A stretch of DNA of 64,000 bases from Thermodesulfobacteriota bacterium (lineage in GTDB: Bacteria; Desulfobacterota_D; UBA1144; Nemesobacterales; UBA2774), in assembly GCA_035325995.1 (NCBI GenBank), contig DAOKYU010000001.1, positions 248,001 to 312,000 on the forward strand. Reading direction: 5' to 3'. The translations under genes and the position numbers were made by a program. Shown piece after piece: positions 16,845-24,909 of this stretch (the stretch's first letter is position 1; every line of letters starts with the position of its first letter). The notes below the pieces were generated by a model, which did not search any database, was not told the origin of the DNA, and saw only the letters and a program-made list of their open reading frames with translations.

Positions 16845-17567
16845 TTATTTAATCCCGGCGTAGGCGGCGAAGCATGCGTTCTTGTGAAGGACGTCCGTTT
16901 CCTTAAAACCGCACTCCTTCATGAGTTCGAGCTGATAGGAAACGCTCCTCGGGGTGTCTTCCCTGTCTATGTAGGCGAAGACTTTCTCTCTGTAGTCGGC
17001 TCCGCCCAGGCTTTCGAGATAGGCCCCGTAGCGTTCGTATTCGATGGCGTGAAGGGCGGGGCTTCCGCTCCATACCATGTCGCTTACGAGGAACACGCCG
17101 CCCGGTTTCATGAGGCCGTAAATTTTGCGGAAGCAGCTCTCCCAGTCGGCGTCGTCCCTGAGGTGATGAAGCACGGCGGCCGCCACCGTAATATCGTAAT
17201 GTGAGGAGGGAAGGTCGGCGTCCCTGAAATCCCCGTGGAATACCCTGACCTCTCCCACGTTCTCCCGGGCCAGCCTCTCGCGGGCGCGGCGGAGCATGGG
17301 AAGACTGAGGTCGACGAGGTCGCAGTCGAGGCCGGGCAGGAGCCGGAGGATCGCGATGGTGTTGTTGCCAGCGCCCGAGCCTATGTCGAGGAGGTTTACG
17401 GCACCGGGGTTTATTCGCGCCGCTGCCTGCGATATGAGCTCCAGCATGAGCGGGGCGTCCAGGACGGCCTGCTGGCCTGTTTCGAGGTTCGAGAACCTCT
17501 CGACGTCGGCGTCAAACCGGGCTCTTATCTCGTCTATCGTCGATTTCCTGCCGGGCGAAGTCTTCAC
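16845..17567 (-). CDS. Class I SAM-dependent methyltransferase
   Basis: A 240-residue protein starting with GTG. SAM-binding motif I is LLDIGSGAGNNTIAIL, the acidic end of strand 2 is DLVDLSLPML, motif II/post-II is DITVAAAVLHHLRDD, and GGVFLVSDMVW is motif III. The C-terminal SVSYQLELMKECGFKETDVLHKN matches cytosolic class I small-molecule methyltransferases. The substrate cannot be inferred. The start overlaps the end of the upstream acetyltransferase gene by 56 bases, which is long but tolerable. A shorter start would remove part of the N-terminal helix. Confidence 0.85.
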   Translation of the reverse strand: MKTSPGRKSTIDEIRARFDADVERFSNLETGQQAVLDAPLMLELISQAAARINPGAVNLLDIGSGAGNNTIAILRLLPGLDCDLVDLSLPMLRRARERLARENVGEVRVFHGDFRDADLPSSHYDITVAAAVLHHLRDDADWESCFRKIYGLMKPGGVFLVSDMVWSGSPALHAIEYERYGAYLESLGGADYREKVFAYIDREDTPRSVSYQLELMKECGFKETDVLHKNACFAAYAGIK

Positions 17568-18060
17568 GACGTAATATTTTACCCTCGGGCAGCGCGAGCG
17601 CCATAGGTATGTGTATGACGCCGTATATGATCTTTTCTTCGGAGGTCCTGACGAACCCCAGATTTTCGTAGAACGGGACGGCGAAGCGTGAGGAGTGGAC
17701 CGTCACACTTTCGGGAGGGGATTCTTCCGACTTTATGCGGTCGAGGGCGAGCCGGAAGAGCCCCTTCCCGATGCCCTTTCTATGGCGGGACTTGTCGACG
17801 AAGAGCATGGAGATGTGCTTCATTTCCCGGATCTCTATCATACCGGCTATTTCGCCGCCGGCTTCGGCGACGAGGACGAAGTGGGAGTCTTCCGAGCGCT
17901 TCTTAAGGGATCGGGGGTTCGCGTATTTAAAGAACTCGTCTATGCCTTCCTCGGAAAAATCAGGGGCGATGAATTCGTTGAAAGACCGTGCGACGAGGTT
18001 GGAGACGGCCGTCTCCTCGCCTGGCCGGGCGGCCCTGTAGAGGACATCGTGCTCGTTCAT
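17512..18060 (-). CDS. GNAT-family N-acetyltransferase
   Basis: A 182-residue protein taken from ATG 18060 (MNEHDVLYRAARPGEETAV). The upstream open frame is arginine- and proline-rich and unlike the family. The core has GEIAGMIEIREMKHISMLFVDKSRHRKGIGKGLFRL-type features: strand 4 followed by the acetyl-CoA loop R-H-R-K-G-I-G-K-G. VPFYENLGFVRTSEEK is the typical C-terminal motif. The leader contains an exact 11-base tandem duplication. The substrate is unknown. It is probably co-transcribed with the methyltransferase. Confidence 0.85.
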   Translation of the reverse strand: MNEHDVLYRAARPGEETAVSNLVARSFNEFIAPDFSEEGIDEFFKYANPRSLKKRSEDSHFVLVAEAGGEIAGMIEIREMKHISMLFVDKSRHRKGIGKGLFRLALDRIKSEESPPESVTVHSSRFAVPFYENLGFVRTSEEKIIYGVIHIPMALALPEGKILRREDFARQEIDDRRDKSPV

Positions 18061-18061
18061 T

Positions 18062-18083
18062 GAAATCTCGCGGAAATCTCGCG
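18062..18083. repeat. Exact 11-base tandem duplication before the acetyltransferase gene
   Basis: GAAATCTCGCG occurs twice in immediate succession (18062-18072 and 18073-18083). It lies in the ribosome-binding region of the minus-strand gene starting at 18060. Slippage here would change leader length. Confidence 0.6.
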
Positions 18084-18113
18084 GCGTTGGGGGAGTGGGA
18101 GTGAGGACGGTGC

Positions 18114-18473
18114 TTATTCCCTTATCCACTCCTTCGCCTCTTCCTTCTCTTCGAAGGTAAAGTGACGGACCTCGACGCCGGGGACTATGCTCCCGGCGAT
18201 CCGGACCCACGTGCTGAGCCAGCCCTTGTCCGAGACGACGGCTTCCTTGTCGAACTCCCGCCAGTACTTGAGGCCGTAGTGGATGTCCTTCATGAAGGGG
18301 TTGACGGACATCCCCTTGAATTCTTCCATCTCGGCATAGACCCTGAGCTTTTTATGGAATTTCAGCCTCTCCTCCATGATCCCGACGATCTCGTCGAACT
18401 CGTTATCCTCGAGCTTTCCCGTGACGCGGAAGCCTATTATATTCCCTTCATCGAAGGGGATTATTTCGATCAT
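18114..18473 (-). CDS. SpoIIAA-like (STAS-fold) protein
   Basis: A 119-residue protein. Its pattern MIEIIPFDEGNIIGFRVTGKL, a helix IMEERLKFHKKLRVYAEME, GLKYWREFDKEAVVSDKGW and a final FTFEEKEEAKEWI is the SpoIIAA-like family (PF11964). The family has a STAS-related fold and is found in many bacteria, usually with unknown function; some members bind lipophilic ligands. GGAGAGTGCC precedes the ATG. It lacks the phosphorylatable-Ser STAS signature of true anti-sigma antagonists. Confidence 0.85.
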   Translation of the reverse strand: MIEIIPFDEGNIIGFRVTGKLEDNEFDEIVGIMEERLKFHKKLRVYAEMEEFKGMSVNPFMKDIHYGLKYWREFDKEAVVSDKGWLSTWVRIAGSIVPGVEVRHFTFEEKEEAKEWIRE

Positions 18474-18498
18474 GGCACTCTCCTGTAAACAGGATACC

Positions 18499-19287
18499 TC
18501 AATTCGTGCCGAGCTGATTGTTCACGCAGAATACGGTCATGCGGTAATCGTAGATCTCGCCCTTCTTCCACACAGCGCTGCAGCTCTGAATGATCTTCCT
18601 TTCGGGCGAGCCCGCGGGGTATTGCTGGAGCATCTGGTTGAGCGTGGCGAGGGATTCCGTCTGGTTCTTTATGCAGTATTCCTGCATGCGCTGGTCGGCC
18701 GGCCAGCTCGCGATGCACATGCGCTGTATTTTCTGGGCGGACGTTTCCTTGACGGGCCTGGGCGCCGGAGCCGCGGCGGCAGCCGAGGGGCTCGTTATGA
18801 GGCTGTTAACCTGCCTTATCTTGTTGTCGGCGGAAACGAGGTTCTGCCAGGCGTTCTCGGCATATTCGGACTTTATGTTGTTGTCGGTCTCGACGCACGC
18901 GGCCGCGTACTGAGTGAGGCCGTTCGAATAATCGCCGATGGCCTGAAGGGCCGTCGCGTGGACCTCGCCCATTCTCGGCGGAGGCGGGATGGTCGTAAGC
19001 CTCGTCTTCAGCGACTCGACTATGCCCTGGTAGTACCCGAACTCGTAAGAGCACCTGTCGGGGCTTCCGTGGACGAGGCTGACGGCGTTAGCGCTTACGG
19101 ACTTCCCTACCTCGGAAAGCTCGTAGAGTATAGGCGTTATGTCTTTGAGGTATATCTTCTCGCGGTTGTCGAAAGTGTCCGCTTGGGCGGGCTCGGACAA
19201 GAGAACCCCCAGCGACAGTATCGACGCTGCCAGCAGTAAAAGCGCCGGCGTGAAAATTCCGGCAATCTCCCTATTTGTGCGGTGCAT
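18499..19287 (-). CDS. Exported protein of unknown function, short member of a paralogous pair
   Basis: A 262-residue protein. The ATG at 19287 is preferred because GGAGG lies 7 bases upstream, whereas the ATG two codons earlier would leave 1 base. A signal peptide ends near AQADTFDN. The mature part starts with KIYLKDITPILYELSEVG and four regularly placed cysteines. The C-terminal domain contains MCIASWPADQRMQEYC and ERKIIQSCSAVWKKG. Both regions are mirrored in the gene at 29683-31107, so the two define a family with N- and C-terminal conserved domains. Here the linker between them is only about 20 Ala/Pro residues. I recognise no known domain. Confidence 0.75.
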   Translation of the reverse strand: MHRTNREIAGIFTPALLLLAASILSLGVLLSEPAQADTFDNREKIYLKDITPILYELSEVGKSVSANAVSLVHGSPDRCSYEFGYYQGIVESLKTRLTTIPPPPRMGEVHATALQAIGDYSNGLTQYAAACVETDNNIKSEYAENAWQNLVSADNKIRQVNSLITSPSAAAAAPAPRPVKETSAQKIQRMCIASWPADQRMQEYCIKNQTESLATLNQMLQQYPAGSPERKIIQSCSAVWKKGEIYDYRMTVFCVNNQLGTN

Positions 19288-19490
19288 GGACATTCCTCCT
19301 TCTTGTTCCCGACGCCCGGTCGGGGGCGCACAGGTTTTGCTAATAAATCTAAATTACATGATTGTGACGCAGTTTCTAAGCTATTTTTTTATTTACTGTA
19401 AGCCGTTTTTCCGTTTACGAGAAAGCATTTCCGGCCTTACGCGGCCTGCCGAAGGGAAGGGGCGCCGTCTCGCGCACGCGCCTTCCGGCC

Positions 19491-20027
19491 CTATTCCTTA
19501 AACGCCTTGGTGAGGGGGGCGTCGAACTCGACGTCGATCTTCGGCCCCCCGGCGGCCGAGGCATCGACCGACATCTTGCCGGCCTTTTTCCCGGGCGCGT
19601 CTGTCGTCAAGGTCAGCGCGGAGGTGTCGGTATTACCCGAATACTGCATGAGCCCGTCGTTGGTGACGACCCAGTAAACGACCCTCACGGTGCCGCCGAA
19701 GTCCTCCGTGGAAAGCGTCATCCCTTCCGTCAGCCCGCCCGCGCAGCTTTGCGATTCGCATTTCGCTATCTGGCCGGAGATGTCGGCCGGCGAGAGGATT
19801 ACGGTCGTTTCGGTCCGGTCGGAGTCGAACATGTCGGGCCCGGTGATGAGGTAGGCATATTTGAGCTCGACCGTTTTATCCTTGTACTGTATCTTGCCCT
19901 TTGCCGTTCCGCCCGCGGCGTCGGCGGCGGATGCAGGAAGGGCGGGAAAGGCGCTTAAAGCGGCCGCCAGTGCCAAGCACGATAAGGCTGAAAATATAAG
20001 TCGCGGATTCACAATATTACCCTTCAT
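19491..20027 (-). CDS. Exported protein of unknown function
   Basis: A 178-residue protein from ATG 20027, which has AAAGGAG at good spacing. Upstream in-frame codons are rejected as they encode no recognisable signal. A signal peptide with a long Ala-rich hydrophobic core ends at PASAADAAG. The mature part, KGKIQYKDKTVELKYAYLI followed by beta-rich segments ending in KIDVEFDAPL, looks like a small all-beta domain. Two cysteines (CESQSC) could form a disulfide. No family recognised. It is divergent from the lipoprotein gene at 20362. Confidence 0.7.
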   Translation of the reverse strand: MKGNIVNPRLIFSALSCLALAAALSAFPALPASAADAAGGTAKGKIQYKDKTVELKYAYLITGPDMFDSDRTETTVILSPADISGQIAKCESQSCAGGLTEGMTLSTEDFGGTVRVVYWVVTNDGLMQYSGNTDTSALTLTTDAPGKKAGKMSVDASAAGGPKIDVEFDAPLTKAFKE

Positions 20028-20361
20028 CTGTTTCTCCTTTACCCCTGGTTTTCGTGACGAACCGTCCGCCGGAAGGCCCTCGTTTCCGAGATTATGCTGC
20101 AGGCCGCAGCCCCCGTCAATGGGGATTATAAAATGCCCCGGAACGCCCGGCGCACTCCTGCCGCGGCCGCGGGAAAAAGCGTTCCGATGCATGTTTTCAG
20201 GGAAGCTTTTTTTATTATCACCCGGGCATTTATACCGGGTAAAGTTATATTCGAGAGAGCGGCGTGGGAAGCAGCCGGGCACCGTGCAGACCCGATCTTT
20301 GGCCCGGGATGTAAAACGGCGTCTGCCGTGTTTTTATCAAACCTTTTCCGGAGGTCGGAGC
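20028..20361. other. Divergent intergenic region with two hairpins
   Basis: No gene is seen in these 334 bases. It separates two divergent exported-protein genes and must hold their promoters, but no convincing -35/-10 pair was found. One inverted repeat is ACCCGG (20220-20225) with CCGGGT (20235-20240). A second, terminator-like hairpin is listed separately. Confidence 0.5.
20316..20335 (+). terminator. Terminator-like hairpin in the leader of the HExxH lipoprotein
   Basis: ACGGC (20316-20320) pairs with GCCGT (20325-20329) around a 4-base loop. A T-run at 20331-20335 completes an intrinsic-terminator layout. It ends about 27 bases before the GTG start of the plus-strand gene, so it could either stop incoming transcription or act in the leader. 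Confidence 0.45.
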
Positions 20362-20856
20362 GTGAAATATTTGTGTATGATTATTTTGATTGTGCCGGTG
20401 CTCTTCGCGGGCTGTGTGGAGATCGGGGATTCGGGCTCGGACCCGATAGGCGGAGAGGTCGTCGAAGAGAGGGCGCTGACGGACGAGGAGACGGCCGTGT
20501 GGATCGACCAGGCGGAGTGCATGGAGACGGAGAGCAAGTCGAGAGACGACATACAGGACCTCGACGCCACGGAGGTGCCGATAGTGAGCGAGATCACGGT
20601 AAGGAACGATCTCACGTGCGGCGATGCACCGCCCGACAGCCTGGTAGCCTGCCAGTCGAGGGACGAGATAGCGTTTCAGAGCGGGCTCGATCACACTACC
20701 TTTCTTATGGCCTTAAGGCACGAGGAAATACACTACATTCTGTTCTTCCTGACGGGTGACGGCGACGGCAATCACCGGAGCATATGGTTCGATATAGAAG
20801 AGAGCCCCTGCCCTGAAACCGCCGCCGGGCAGTTGAGATTTGCGGTGTTTCCCTAG
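20362..20856 (+). CDS. Lipoprotein with an HExxH zinc-protease-like motif
   Basis: A 164-residue protein starting with GTG, 7 bases after GGAGG. The signal peptide ends in the lipobox FAGC. The mature protein has a possible zincin site, HEEIH at residues 120-124, with another His at 138 (GDGDGNHRSIWF). The pattern H-E-x-x-H plus a downstream His is the metal-binding layout of many small metallopeptidases. The surrounding helix (TTFLMALRHEEIHYILFFL) has the right hydrophobic character. Three further cysteines could form disulfides. A peptidase role is inferred from this motif alone and is not established. Confidence 0.6.
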   Translation: MKYLCMIILIVPVLFAGCVEIGDSGSDPIGGEVVEERALTDEETAVWIDQAECMETESKSRDDIQDLDATEVPIVSEITVRNDLTCGDAPPDSLVACQSRDEIAFQSGLDHTTFLMALRHEEIHYILFFLTGDGDGNHRSIWFDIEESPCPETAAGQLRFAVFP

Positions 20857-20952
20857 ATTTCCCCGGATTTTCTTCCGCGGCGTCACGGCCGCATAGATAC
20901 CGCTTTTGTCGGCGTCGGACGGTTTCCATTCCGGCTATTCATACCCCGACGT

Positions 20953-23649
20953 CTAACGGCCGGCCGGTCTGTTCCTGAACCACCACGTCAGCTTGTGAAT
21001 CTCCATGGTTATGAAGATCGTGAGCGCAAGGGCGCCCACTACTCCCCACATCTCAAGGGATACGGGCTCCGTCCCGAGTATACTCTGCCCGATCGGCAGG
21101 TACATCGCCGCCACGTGAACCAGAAGTGCCGCGACGGCGCCGGTCAGAAGGATCGGGCTCCGGAAGGGAGAGAGTATGAGCGCGGATTTCGTCTCCGAGC
21201 GGCAGTTGCCTATGTGGACGTTTTCGAATAGCACCATCAGGAGGAGGAGCGCGTTACGGGCCGCGGCCTCGTTCCACCCGCTGTGGATGAGAACATAGAA
21301 AAAGCCGAAGCCCAGAATGCCCATGGTAAGGGTTGCCGCGAGCGTCCGCTCGATCATTATCTTGTTGAATATGCGCTCCCTGGGCGACCTCGGCTTCTTC
21401 TGGAGCGAGTCTCCCTCGCCCGGCTCGAAGGCAAGGGCTATGTCCTGTATGCCGTTTGTGACCAGGTTGAGCCATAGTATCTGGACGGGCAGGAGAGGGA
21501 GCGGAAGGCCCGCGATGATGCTCAGGAGAATGAGCACGAGCTCGGCGGCGTTCGTCGAAATCAGGAGGTAGATCACCTTCCGGACGTTGTCGTACGCAAT
21601 ACGGCCCTCCTCGACCCCGGCCACGATCGTCGCGAAGTTGTCGTCGCTGATCACGAGCTCGGACACCTCTCTCGCGACGTCGGTGCCCTCCTTTCCCATG
21701 GCTATGCCTATGTTGGCCGTCCTGAGGGCGGGGGCGTCGTTCACGCCGTCGCCGGTTACGGCCACGAAATGCCCGGCGCCCTGCACCGCCTCGACGATCT
21801 GGTATTTCTGGTTGGGGCTCACCCTCGCGAAGACGTTCGTGCGCTCGACTATTTTCTCCATCTCTTCGGGCGACTTCGACATTAACTCGGCGCCCGTCAC
21901 GACCTGGGAATAATCGGAGGCCATGCCGAGGTCGCGCGCTATGGCGAGGGCCGTTACGGGGTGGTCCCCGGTCACCATCGATACCTCTATGCCCGCCTGC
22001 CTGCAGCTGTTTACCGCCTCCTTCACGCCGTGCCTGAGCGGGTCGATCATTCCCGCGAACCCGAGCAGCCCGAGGCCGGAGGGCTCGGGAGGGAACTCGG
22101 AGGGGCTCACCTCGCCGGCTATCTCCCCCTCGGCCAGCGCGAGCACGCGGTAGCCCCTGCCGGCCATGTCTTCGGCGATCGCGAGGAGACCGGACTTGTC
22201 CTCCTCTTTTTCGATCCCGCACATTTCGATAACCCTTTCGGGGGCGCCCTTCACGAAGACCGTCGTCGAGTGCCCGCCGGTTTTGTGATAGGAGGCCGAG
22301 AACTGCCGCTCGGGCTCGAATGGTATTTCGTTCACCTGCGGGCAGGAATCGAGGAGCGGCTCGCGTTCGTAGCCCAGCTTGTGGCCGAACGAGAGGAGCG
22401 ATACGTCCACCGTGTCCCCGTGCCACACCCATCCGTGGTCCCTGTGGTGAAGGTCGGCTTCGTTGCACAGTACAGCGGCTATCGCCAGTCGCTCGAGCCA
22501 GGGTCGGCCGCCGCGAGCGACCGGCTTTCCGCCGGAGAGCACCTCTCCTTCGGGGGCGAAGCCGACCCCGCTCACCTCGAATGCCTCGCCGCCGGGGAGG
22601 ATCACCTCTTTTACCGTGAGCTCGTTTCGCGTGAGGGTTCCCGTTTTATCGGTCGCTATATACGTGCAGCTTCCGAGCCCCTCGACCGCGACCAGCCTGC
22701 GGACGATAACCCCTCTCCGGGCCATTCTGGTCATGGCGACGGCGAGGGCTACCGTCATCGCCACGGGCAGGCCCTCGGGTATGGCCGAGACGGCGAGGGC
22801 CACGACGAAGTGGAGCATTTCGTTAAAGCCGTATCTCCCGAGCGCGAGACCGAGGAGGCCTATGGCGACAGCGGATATGAGCGCCACGAACCCGATTATG
22901 TGCGTGAACGTCTTCATCCTCGCTATGAGGGGCGGCTCGCCCTGGCCCCCGGACATCACGTCGAGAGCGAGCCGGCCGACCTGGGTCGCTTGCCCTGTCG
23001 CCGCGACCACGCCCTTGGCGCGGCCCCTCGTGACTATCGATCCGGCGTAGGCCATGTTCAGCGTGTCGCCGAGCGGCGTGCCCGGTCTTCCGATCCATGA
23101 CCAGTCCTTCAGAACGGGGAGGGATTCGCCCGTCAGCAGGGATTCGTCTATCTCGAGCCCGTTTGTCGTAAGGAGCCTTATGTCAGCCGGGGCCCGGTTC
23201 CCGGATTCGAGCCAGACGATGTCCCCGGGGACTATGCTCTCGGCGTCGATGTCGACTATTTCGCCGTCTCTCTCTACGGTGGCTTTTATCTTCAGCAGTT
23301 TTTGCAGCGCCTTTGCGCTCTGCTCCGCACGCCATTCCTGGTAGCCGCCGATTATGGCGTTCAGGAGCAGCGCCACGATTATGAAGCCCGCGTCCGTCGG
23401 CTCTTTTATGGCAAAGGCTATGACGGCGGCGAAGACCAGTATGTACATGAGCGGGCTTCGGAACTGGTATATAAAGGTTTTCCAGAAAGGGGCAGGGGGC
23501 TTTTGCGGAAGCGAGTTGGTCCCGTACCGAGCCAGCCGCCCGGCGGCTTCGGAATCGCTGAGCCCGTTTTCCCGTGTGTCGAGCGCTTCGATAACCGCCC
23601 CCGGGTCCATGGCGTGCCAGATTCGTGTCTGTGATGGTTTATCGTTCAT
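20953..23649 (-). CDS. P2-type cation-transporting ATPase (Ca2+-ATPase-like)
   Basis: An 898-residue P-type ATPase. It starts with the cation-ATPase N-terminal domain (LSDSEAAGRLARYGTNSLP) and an actuator domain with LLTGES. The phosphorylation site DKTGTLT is near residue 333, the ATP-binding KGAPE follows, and the hinge is TGDGVNDAPALRTANIGIAMG. The membrane motifs PEGLPVAM in helix 4 and NLVTNGIQDIALAFEP in helix 6 are of the P2 class (Ca2+, Na+/K+ or related). The ion cannot be fixed from sequence by eye. The gene is monocistronic, with an 88-base gap to the UspA gene upstream. Confidence 0.9.
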   Translation of the reverse strand: MNDKPSQTRIWHAMDPGAVIEALDTRENGLSDSEAAGRLARYGTNSLPQKPPAPFWKTFIYQFRSPLMYILVFAAVIAFAIKEPTDAGFIIVALLLNAIIGGYQEWRAEQSAKALQKLLKIKATVERDGEIVDIDAESIVPGDIVWLESGNRAPADIRLLTTNGLEIDESLLTGESLPVLKDWSWIGRPGTPLGDTLNMAYAGSIVTRGRAKGVVAATGQATQVGRLALDVMSGGQGEPPLIARMKTFTHIIGFVALISAVAIGLLGLALGRYGFNEMLHFVVALAVSAIPEGLPVAMTVALAVAMTRMARRGVIVRRLVAVEGLGSCTYIATDKTGTLTRNELTVKEVILPGGEAFEVSGVGFAPEGEVLSGGKPVARGGRPWLERLAIAAVLCNEADLHHRDHGWVWHGDTVDVSLLSFGHKLGYEREPLLDSCPQVNEIPFEPERQFSASYHKTGGHSTTVFVKGAPERVIEMCGIEKEEDKSGLLAIAEDMAGRGYRVLALAEGEIAGEVSPSEFPPEPSGLGLLGFAGMIDPLRHGVKEAVNSCRQAGIEVSMVTGDHPVTALAIARDLGMASDYSQVVTGAELMSKSPEEMEKIVERTNVFARVSPNQKYQIVEAVQGAGHFVAVTGDGVNDAPALRTANIGIAMGKEGTDVAREVSELVISDDNFATIVAGVEEGRIAYDNVRKVIYLLISTNAAELVLILLSIIAGLPLPLLPVQILWLNLVTNGIQDIALAFEPGEGDSLQKKPRSPRERIFNKIMIERTLAATLTMGILGFGFFYVLIHSGWNEAAARNALLLLMVLFENVHIGNCRSETKSALILSPFRSPILLTGAVAALLVHVAAMYLPIGQSILGTEPVSLEMWGVVGALALTIFITMEIHKLTWWFRNRPAGR

Positions 23650-23737
23650 AGTGTTAAACTGCCCGTGATCGACGGGCGTACTTTGCGGGGAGATGGCCCC
23701 GGAAGGACCGGGAGTTTATTTGTTTTGTCCGGATATG

Positions 23738-24685
23738 CTAAAGCTTTACGGGCGAGACGAATCCGGCCGGTTTTACGGTCAATAACGAGCATTTCACCTG
23801 GCTCAGGACGGATTCGGCCGTGTTCCCTATTATAAACCCGGGCAATCCCGTTCTGCAGACGGTGCCCATGACGACGAGATCCATTTTTTCCCTTGCCGCG
23901 AATTTGGGAATTAGCACGGACGGATCGCCTTTAAGCAGATGGAGCTTGTATTCCGACTCGTCCAGACCGTTTTTCGCCAGGAGCGTTTCTACACATTCTT
24001 TGTGGGCGCGTCTCGTTTCGCCGAGAAGCTTCTTTATCTGTGCTTCGCTCTTTCCGAAACGCGGCCCCCTGAGCGCTTTTTCGCCGAAGAGGCTCCACGC
24101 GTGGACTATGTGAAGCTCGCTTTTTTCGTGTTTCGAAACCGAGAGGGCGAGCTCGAGAATGGAGCCGTTCAGCTCGTTGGTTTTTTGGTCCGTCGGGTCG
24201 GGGTCGATGGCGGCGAGAATGCGGGAATATTTCCGGGACCTTGACGGTTTCAGCATCCATACCGGGGAGGGGCATTTCCGAAGCAGGCCGATATCGACGC
24301 TTCCGAGGAGGGGATCCTTCGCCCTGCCCTTGCCCCCGGCGGTTTTTATCACGAGGTCGTGCTTGTTCCTGAGCACCTCTCTTATTATTTCTATCTGAGG
24401 CTTTCCGGTGAGGACTTTGACCTCGGCCTTTATCTTCGTACGGCTTTCGTACTTTTTTATCGCGTTTTTGATTTCGGAGAGCCTTTCGTCGACGAGGGCC
24501 TTTTCGAGCTCTTTGACAGAAACCATTTCCAGAAAATCATCCATTCTTTCGGGTATTCTTTCTACCACCCAGACGATCGTCAGCCCAGATTTGTTGTGTT
24601 TGGCTATGGAAAAGGCGCGCTCCAGGGCGTCCCGGCCGTTCTCCTTTCCGCTGTAAACCAGGAGTATCTTTTTAAATCCCGTCAT
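23738..24685 (-). CDS. Double-domain universal stress protein (UspA family)
   Basis: A 315-residue protein starting at ATG 24685 (MTGFKKILLVYSGKENGRDAL). Two UspA domains are visible: residues 1-145, and 150-315 starting SRKYSRILAAIDPDPTD. The second ends with the nucleotide-binding signature VVMGTVCRTGLPGFIIGNTAESVL. The first domain has a degenerate version (VIKTAGGKGRAKDPLLGSVD). Tandem Usps act in stress survival and often bind ATP. A strong promoter with a 17-base palindrome over the -10 lies 68 bases upstream. The longer upstream open frame is rejected because it crosses that promoter. Confidence 0.88.
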   Translation of the reverse strand: MTGFKKILLVYSGKENGRDALERAFSIAKHNKSGLTIVWVVERIPERMDDFLEMVSVKELEKALVDERLSEIKNAIKKYESRTKIKAEVKVLTGKPQIEIIREVLRNKHDLVIKTAGGKGRAKDPLLGSVDIGLLRKCPSPVWMLKPSRSRKYSRILAAIDPDPTDQKTNELNGSILELALSVSKHEKSELHIVHAWSLFGEKALRGPRFGKSEAQIKKLLGETRRAHKECVETLLAKNGLDESEYKLHLLKGDPSVLIPKFAAREKMDLVVMGTVCRTGLPGFIIGNTAESVLSQVKCSLLTVKPAGFVSPVKL

Positions 24686-24746
24686 CCGCCTGTCTCTAAA
24701 TGCGATTTGTTCGAACCCGTGACTGCGTTGAATGTAATTACACGGG

Positions 24747-24780
24747 AAAAGTATTATACTTTTACAGTGGTCGCTTGCAA
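24747..24780 (-). promoter_or_regulatory. Sigma-70 promoter with palindromic operator for the UspA gene
   Basis: On the minus strand TTGCAA (24775-24780) and TATAAT (24753-24758) are separated by 16 bases. A perfect 17-base palindrome, AAAAGTATTATACTTTT (24747-24763), sits exactly over the -10, so a dimeric repressor bound there would block transcription. Confidence 0.65.
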
Positions 24781-24909
24781 ATTTCCCCGTGCCCGGGGGG
24801 CCTCGTTGCACGCCGGGTGCGTTCCTTGACTGCTTTTTCCATTGAGGTACGTTATCTCCTGACTTTTCTTGCAGACAGAAATTCAACATTACAGGTATAA
24901 AAAGGGATT

